From Liriodendron chinense (taxonomy: Eukaryota > Streptophyta > Magnoliopsida > Magnoliales > Magnoliaceae), in the NCBI GenBank assembly GCA_003013855.2, contig ML058433.1, positions 8,741,966 to 8,805,965 of the forward strand: DNA of 64,000 nt. Direction: 5' to 3'. Under the pieces are notes generated by a model that was not told where the DNA came from, ran no database searches, and saw only the letters and a program-made list of their open reading frames with translations. A program made the position numbers and the translations under genes. Shown here piece after piece: positions 58,619-64,000 of the stretch. Position 1 is the first letter of the stretch. The number at the start of each line of letters is the position of its first letter.

Positions 58619-60540
58619 TGTTAGTACACCTTTTGTTGTCAATTGGCGTGTTGGTTGGTCGCGTCTTGTCGTGTGAGCCCCGGTCGAAGAATTGAAGATC
58701 AAGACTTGAAGATTATACTTCTTCCATTGCTCAAGCTCATGCTGAAACAAGATCTCAGGTAAGTTGCATATAGATCGACCATAGGAAACCCAAAACATCA
58801 AAGAATGGCGTAATGACTCACATATCTTATTCCATTCCCTCTCGACCCTTGCACAAGTTGATCAGACTTGTGGTCCATGGCTGGTGCGAAACGTATTGAA
58901 GATATGTCCATACATTGGACCCTATGCACCAAATCACTTCATGCCTCATCATTGAAGTGATCCGCTATTTCGTTGCGTTGAAAGACTTGGTCCAGCAAAC
59001 CTGCTGTGACAAGTTCATCTAGACAGCCTCCAGGCTTCTCAACTCAACAGCACCTTGCTGTGAAGAATGCAGCAGGGCAGCTGACCGGTCAAGACCGGTC
59101 GCCCAGGAATAGCAAAGTGGACAGAGCCTTGCTATGGAAATTCAGCTGGGACAGCCGACCGGTCTTGACCGGTCGGCCAAGCATTTCAAGGCTAATAGAA
59201 ACCTTGTTGGAAGGTTTTCAAATAGACAGCCAACCAGTCTTGACCGGTCGGCCTGAATTCATCAAGCTGTCCAGCAAGCACAGCCGACCGGTCTTGAATG
59301 GTAGGCCTGTTTTCTCTAATTGTTCCAGCAAGGGGATCCGACCGGTCTTGACCGGTCGGCCTTCTTTTTCCATTCACTCCAGCAAGGGGATCCGACCGGT
59401 CTTGACCGGTCGGGCAGTCTCAAATGTGGCATATAATTTGAATGACGACTGGTCCATCCGACCGGTTGAGACCCCTCTCTGATAGGTCGGTCGTGACCGT
59501 TTTAGATCCGTTGGGGCCATCATTTGGGGCTCTATATAGCCATGACTTGTGGTCTTTCATGGCATGCATTCAACACCCTTCAAGAGCTAAGAGAGAGAGA
59601 TCTTTTACTCACATCCTCCTACCCTCTTTGCTCTTGTTCCCCTTGAGTTCATCATTCAAACCTAGCCATTAATGGCTTATCAATGAGTATTCAAAGCTCG
59701 GTTTGAAGTATGAACTCAAGAACTTCATTCATGGCTGACCTACCTTCTGAATATATTTATGAGGTCGTTTATAGCCATTGAATGTTTGAAGTTTGGTAGT
59801 TCCCTCATTACCATTGCATTGAATAGGCAAGAAGAACTAGACCAACTCTCTCCCAACTACCCGGCATCAACACAACCTCATCATTTGCATCGGTAGCTAA
59901 TCTTGGGAGCACAAAGAGAAGCTGAAGCACGTGGAGCTGAAGCTACTCATCAAAGGCATCGAATCGAGGCTCAATCGTCTAGGTATGTCTAGTATTTGAG
60001 AGTCCATTTATTGAATCTCTATTCCCTGGATTGGAAAACTCCGACGGGAGTGTACGTGACCATCCTTGGATTAGGATTGGTGAGAGTTTGAGATCCAAAC
60101 TCGTCAAGTCCCTGGATTGGGCCATCGGCGGATGGTAAACGCGGTCCTAGATCAAAGGATGTCAAGGTTGATGGTTAACCTGATTTAAAACCAAGACTAT
60201 AGTGAAATCCGGTGGTCTCATAGGTTGAGATCATGAACCGGGAGTGGAGTAGGGAAACCGAACCACTATAAATCGCTGTGCATTGTGAGATTGAATGATT
60301 GCTATGTGTTGAATGGTTTAGTCAATCATGAATGCTAACTGTTTGATGAAATGCCTGTGATAGTCCTTGTTTACAAATTGCTCATATAAATGCCTTGAAT
60401 GTTATTGTGATAATCTTAGTTGATAAGATTGACTTGATCAGTTTTTAATTGTAGTTGGAATTTAAAAAGTCCTATTCACCCCCTCTAGAACATTAGGCAT
60501 ATCTCCAAGTATCTCTATAAGCGGTAAAACCGCAATTTCA
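58619..60540 (+). mobile_element. Sirevirus 3' LTR (1,922 bp)
   Basis: Nearly identical to the 5' LTR apart from scattered substitutions and one 54-bp tandem gain (about 59,370-59,423) that adds a seventh GACCGGTC block. Ends AATTTCA, then GCATG. Confidence 0.93.
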
Positions 60541-60847
60541 GCATGTTTATCGGGTGTGATCGGTATTGTAAAGTGGTGAAGGGAGCACTTGTGGTGATCA
60601 AGCCACAGAGCTGCGATAATCTTTACTAGGTGATCGGGAGCACAATTCATGGTGGAGCTGCGGGATCCACAGTTGCTCGTATGTGGCAAGAGCAAGAGGA
60701 CCACATGGGAAGAGTAACAAGGCGTGTGAAGATGCAAGGACAAAGTCGATGGGGCATGAGAAGTGACGGGACTATAATGATGACGAAGTAAAGGTGGAGA
60801 CTGTGCGTGGCAAAGTGGTGCATGGTGATTTGAGTCATGGTGGAGTT
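60541..60847 (+). pseudogene. Remainder of the non-autonomous copia internal region
   Basis: Continues the interrupted frame: FIGCDRYCKVVKGALVVIK, then VIGSTIHGGAAGSTVARMWQ, after which the sequence is the family's 3' region. The jump from GAG-pre-integrase text to the 3' region is also present in the copy at 63,298-63,770, so it is a family-wide deletion. Confidence 0.8.
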
Positions 60848-61381
60848 TGGTTGAAAACGGACGCCTCAAATCGGGTTTGCACAGGGACCACCGACCAGTC
60901 GGTCACAGCAATGTTGGGTAGCAAAACTGCTTGAGAAAAAATAGGCCATCCGGCTGGCCGGTCGGCAGTGTTCTACTGCAACTCTGTTTCTTGTGCGGTT
61001 TTGTGCAAAAAGGTTTCTAATTCCGTTTTTTATTCCTATTTAAGGGGTAATACGAGTTTAGAGGGTTATAACGTTGTAAAGGGAATTGAGAGAGCTTCTA
61101 AGTGAGATAAAGTGCTTGAAGAAGAGGGTTTTCTTCTTGGGTAAGATTGAAATTTCTCTTGTGGGCTTGGGTTTTGGGTCTCGAGTTCCATCTCTTGTAA
61201 CTTCTGAGATTATAGTGGATTAGTGTCACTTTGTGCCGTAGTTTTTTACCTGTGGGGGGTTTTTCCACATTAAATTCAGATTGTGTATGTATGGGTGGTT
61301 GCATGCATTGTGTTGCTTGTTTGATTCAATTTGTTTTTTGTGTTCGATTTTGCTTCCGCTACTAGCCCTCCTATCCTAACA
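60848..61381 (+). mobile_element. 3' LTR of the non-autonomous copia element
   Basis: Starts TGGTTGAAAACGGACGCC, ends CTATCCTAACA, then ATACA. Shorter than the 5' LTR by 43 bp, mainly a deletion in the CCGG-rich part, and clearly diverged, so older than the nested Sirevirus. Confidence 0.9.
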
Positions 61382-61469
61382 ATACATTGTTCTAGAGCCC
61401 ACATAGTTTTTCCAGCTTCGACCAGTATAGAGATATCACTAGTGAAGCAGAGTCTCCCTAGTGGTGTGT

Positions 61470-61845
61470 TGATGTGGCAAAGTTATGTAGGCCCCACAAT
61501 GATGTATGTATTATATCTGCATCGTCCCATTTTGCAAGATCATTTTAAGACATAAGTTAAAAAATGAGGCAATTCCATGTACACACCATAGTAAACAATG
61601 GGGACAATGATGCCAACAGATGAAACTTACTGAGGTTCACAGTGATGTTTATTGGCCATCTAACTTGTTCATAAGGTATGTTTCAATGGTAGGTGTCCAA
61701 TCCCACTGCTTTCTATGGCCCCAAAACTTCTATGGTCAACTTGAGGTTTGGATCTGCCTCATTTTTTGGAATCATGTCCTAAAACACATACATCATGGTG
61801 GGCTCCACAAAACTTTACCACCTCAATGGCACCATGCAATCTGCT
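61470..61845. mobile_element. Fold-back element of the gatgtatgtgttttatcc family
   Basis: Left 'gatgtggcaaagttatgtagg...aatgatgtatg' pairs with right 'catacatcatggtggg...aaaactttaccacctc' when complemented. Confidence 0.6.
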
Positions 61846-61974
61846 TCAGCGCTTCCTTGTGGCGAGTTAAGATACAGCTTGTGTCGCTACCCACTAGGTT
61901 CCACACGCAGAATGTTTCGATGATCTAAGCATCCATGTGTTGTAGTTTATGTTATGAAAACCAACGATAGATAA

Positions 61975-62590
61975 TCAGATGCGGGGATTGCATATTGACA
62001 CTGCCAATAACCACTACATTATTGTGCTCTATGGACCCGCCATGATGTATGTGTTTTATCGACTTTGTCCATCCATTTTGACAACTCATTTTTAGAGCGT
62101 GATCCCAAAACAAGGCTGATCCAAATACCAGGAAGACCACACCATAAGGAACAATGTTGATTGAACTCCCACCATTAAAAACTTATTGGGAGACATAAAA
62201 AAAGTTCAACTTGTGCTTTTTCTACATTCAAGTTGTGACACCTGATCAAGAGGTTGGATGGGAAATAACCCTTAGAGGGAGTCATAGGAAGCTTTTAATG
62301 GTGGGTGTTCAACTACCATCGTCTTCCTTTGAAGCTTTCAATGGTGGGCGTTCAACTACCATCATCTTCCTGTGAAGCTTTTAATGGTGGGTGTTCAACT
62401 ATCACTGTCTTCCCGTGGTGTGATCCACCTTAGATTTGGATTTGCTTCATTTTTGGGCCCATAAAATAAAATAATGATCCAAACTAGATGGATCGATTGG
62501 ATAAAACACATGCATCATGGTGAGGCTTATAGAGCACCGTTAAGTAGCGGAGTCCTCCCAGTGTAGTGTTGGTATGCAATCCGGGTTTGA
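61975..62590. mobile_element. Fold-back element with internal triplication
   Basis: Left 'ggattgcatattgacact...gtgctctatgg' and right 'tatagagcacc...agtgttggtatgcaatcc' are inverted. Between 62,285 and 62,415 a ~50-bp unit (gaagcttttaatggtgggtg...) occurs three times in tandem. Confidence 0.65.
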
Positions 62591-62755
62591 AAATCACCCT
62601 AAGTGAATGATTGGGACCATCATTATCTTTAGATGAATTTATAACTAAGAAAGTAAAAAAAATTATTGTCTTTGGCTCAACTCTTAAAATTAAAGGCTAG
62701 GATCAGAACTTAATCATGGTTATAGGAAATATATATTCCTTAGTGTAGTAAAGAG

Positions 62756-63297
62756 TGTTGGGATGGGAAGGCCGGCAGCGGAAGCAAAGCCGAACACAAA
62801 CGGCAAATTGAATCAAACAAGCAACACAATGCAATCACAATGCATGCAACCACCCACACATAGACAATCTGAATTTAACGTGGAAAAACCCTTCACGGGT
62901 AAAAAACCACGGCACAAAGCGACACCAATCCACTATAATCTCGGAAGTTACAAGAGATGGAACCCAAAACCTAAGATCACCAAGCCCACAAGAGAAACCC
63001 AAGCTTTCCCAAGAAGAACAACCTCTTCTCAAGCTCTCTCTCATCTAGAACCCCTCTCAATCCCATTTGCAACCTAGGATACCTCTAATCCTGTAATACA
63101 CTCTTTAAATAGGAGACAAAACCGGATTAGAAACTCTTTGCGCAAAAACCACGCAAGAAACCATGTTGTACAAGGAGACGGCCGACCGATCGGCCGGCCG
63201 GATGGCCCAAAAACACTCCAACGATTTGGCTTGATATCTCCATTGTGACTGGCCGATGGCTCTGTGCAATGGTGATATGAGGCGTCTGTTTTCAACA
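62756..63297 (-). mobile_element. 3' LTR of a second non-autonomous copia copy
   Basis: On the minus strand it starts TGTTGAAAACAGACGCCTC and ends CCATCCCAACA, aligning with the LTRs at 47,043 and 60,848. A purine-rich tract (GGTCGTGGTGGAGTT) precedes it, as in the other copy. Outside flank is AAGAG (62,751-62,755); the partner duplication is beyond the window. Confidence 0.88.
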
Positions 63298-64000
63298 AAC
63301 TCCACCACGACCCAGATCATCATGCACCACCTTGCCATGCATAATCTCCACCTCTACTTCGTCATCATTATAGTCCCGTCGCTTCTCATGCCCTATCGAC
63401 TTTATTGTTGCATCTTCACATGCCTTGTTACTCTTTTCATGTGGCCATTTTTCTATTGCCACATACGAGCAACTGTGGATCTCGCTGCTGATCCCGCAGC
63501 TCCACCATGAATTGTGCTCCCGATCACCTTGTAAAGATTATCGCACCTTTGTACCTTGATCATCATGAGTGCTCCCTTCACCACTTTATAATACCGATCA
63601 CAGCTGATAAACCCGCACCCTTTCGCCTCGGGTGCACCAAAAGATATCACATTCCTCTTCATCTCAGGGACATGCTTCACACTTTTAAGGATCTGTTCGA
63701 CTTCATCGAACATCCTAATGCGCACTGAATCAATCCCAACTACATTACGAGCTATGTCGGATACAGTCAATACATCACAACCATCACCACCGTCCTCTAC
63801 AGTATTGGTCCCCTCCCTAGAAGAATCTCAAGATTTCTCCTGCCTTTTTTCGGGATTCGAACAATCCCTCTTCATATGCCCTTCTTCCCCACAATTTCAG
63901 CATCTCACCTTGTACCTCCACTTGTCCTTTGATTTAGATATCGATGAAGGAGATCCTCCACCCCGCTAAGAATTCCTCCCCATCATCACCAGTGTCTCGT
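63298..64000 (-). pseudogene. Internal gag/pol remnant of the second non-autonomous copia copy
   Basis: Minus-strand order from the window edge: Arg/Ser-rich gag tail, zinc knuckle (NCGEEGHMKRDC), a local deletion removing the protease DSG region (present in the first copy), then VEQILKSVKHVPEMKRNVI, VIGSTIHGGAAGSAARST and the 3' region. Lacks integrase, RT and RNase H. The 5' part runs off the window. Confidence 0.8.

Larger units (their letters stand above)
48767..60545 (+). mobile_element. Complete Sirevirus-type Ty1/copia retrotransposon (11.8 kb)
   Basis: 48,772-60,540 with GCATG duplications (48,767-48,771 and 60,541-60,545). Order: 5' LTR, primer site, gag, protease, integrase, RT, RNase H, env-like ORF, purine tract, 3' LTR. 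Integrase-before-RT order marks Ty1/copia; long gag with coiled coil, extra ORF after pol, repeated purine tracts and palindrome-rich LTRs mark the Sirevirus lineage. LTRs are highly similar and the duplications perfect, so insertion is fairly recent, yet gag-pol carries at least two frameshifts and three stops, so this copy could move only with proteins from others. Confidence 0.95.
47038..61386 (+). mobile_element. Non-autonomous copia element (gag only), split by a Sirevirus
   Basis: 47,043-61,381, bounded by ATACA duplications (47,038-47,042 and 61,382-61,386). LTRs are 47,043-47,619 (577 bp, TGTTGG...CCAACA) and 60,848-61,381 (534 bp). Primer site TGGTATCAGATAG follows the 5' LTR (47,622). 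The interior codes a broken gag and the first part of pol, then jumps to 3' non-coding sequence; integrase, RT and RNase H are absent. Without the nested element it is about 2.57 kb. The Sirevirus interrupts the protease/GAG-pre-integrase part at 48,771. A relative is at 62,756-64,000. Confidence 0.9.

Noticed and set aside
1..64000. tRNA, rRNA or snRNA genes; endogenous pararetrovirus
   Set aside because: TGGTATCAGAGC sites are retroelement primer sites and lack a cloverleaf; all RT sequences have copia, gypsy or LINE context.

Overview
ORGANISM AND CHARACTER. This is nuclear DNA of a flowering plant: spliced genes, Ty1/copia and Ty3/gypsy retrotransposons with plant-type primer sites, a LINE, hAT, PIF and Mutator-type elements, and a plant-specific U-box protein. 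A motif recurring at 40-47 kb and 61-62.6 kb (roughly 'cacatacatcatggtggg') resembles repeats I associate with magnoliid genomes; that is weak inference. There is no rRNA, tRNA, CRISPR or bacterial-type gene. At least three quarters of the window is transposon-derived. LAYOUT. 1-6,962: nested LTR pieces on the minus strand: a gypsy-like LTR with leader (4,211-6,962), a copia-type LTR (652-4,210) beside it, an unclassified LTR-like insertion (1,534-4,039) in that, a hAT-type element (2,044-2,859) in that, and a further copia-type LTR (1-651). 7.1-11 kb: a minisatellite and two copies of a long-inverted-repeat element. 11.4-17.2 kb: possible 5' exon and a better-supported terminal exon (16,802-17,033) of a small membrane protein, separated by a 436-bp TRIM, a fold-back MITE, a hAT element and a LINE fragment. 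17,250-18,407: a hAT-type element with a perfect 8-bp target duplication. 18.9-23.4 kb: four tandem copies of a gag-only, PBS-bearing module. 25,366-37,972 (minus): the main host gene, a CERBERUS/LIN-like U-box E3 ubiquitin ligase in eight coding exons (1,233 aa by my splice model; every junction keeps phase). Its introns hold a gutted chromovirus, MITEs and microsatellites. 39-47 kb: a PIF/Harbinger-type element, a large inverted-repeat element split by a 2.06-kb solo LTR and holding a 20-bp minisatellite, then a run of ~0.5-kb fold-back elements. 47,043-61,381: a gag-only non-autonomous copia element (TSD ATACA) split by a complete 11.8-kb Sirevirus-type copia element (48,772-60,540; TSD GCATG). 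61.4-62.6 kb: more fold-back elements. 62,756-64,000: a second copy of the non-autonomous copia family, minus strand, running off the window. HOW IT FITS TOGETHER. The E3 ligase is the only gene I can reconstruct end to end. The rest records repeated insertion, dated relatively by nesting and target duplications. Recurring themes are elements stripped to gag or to ends only (TRIM, gag-only arrays, deleted chromovirus, deleted copia) and LTRs carrying clustered short palindromes.
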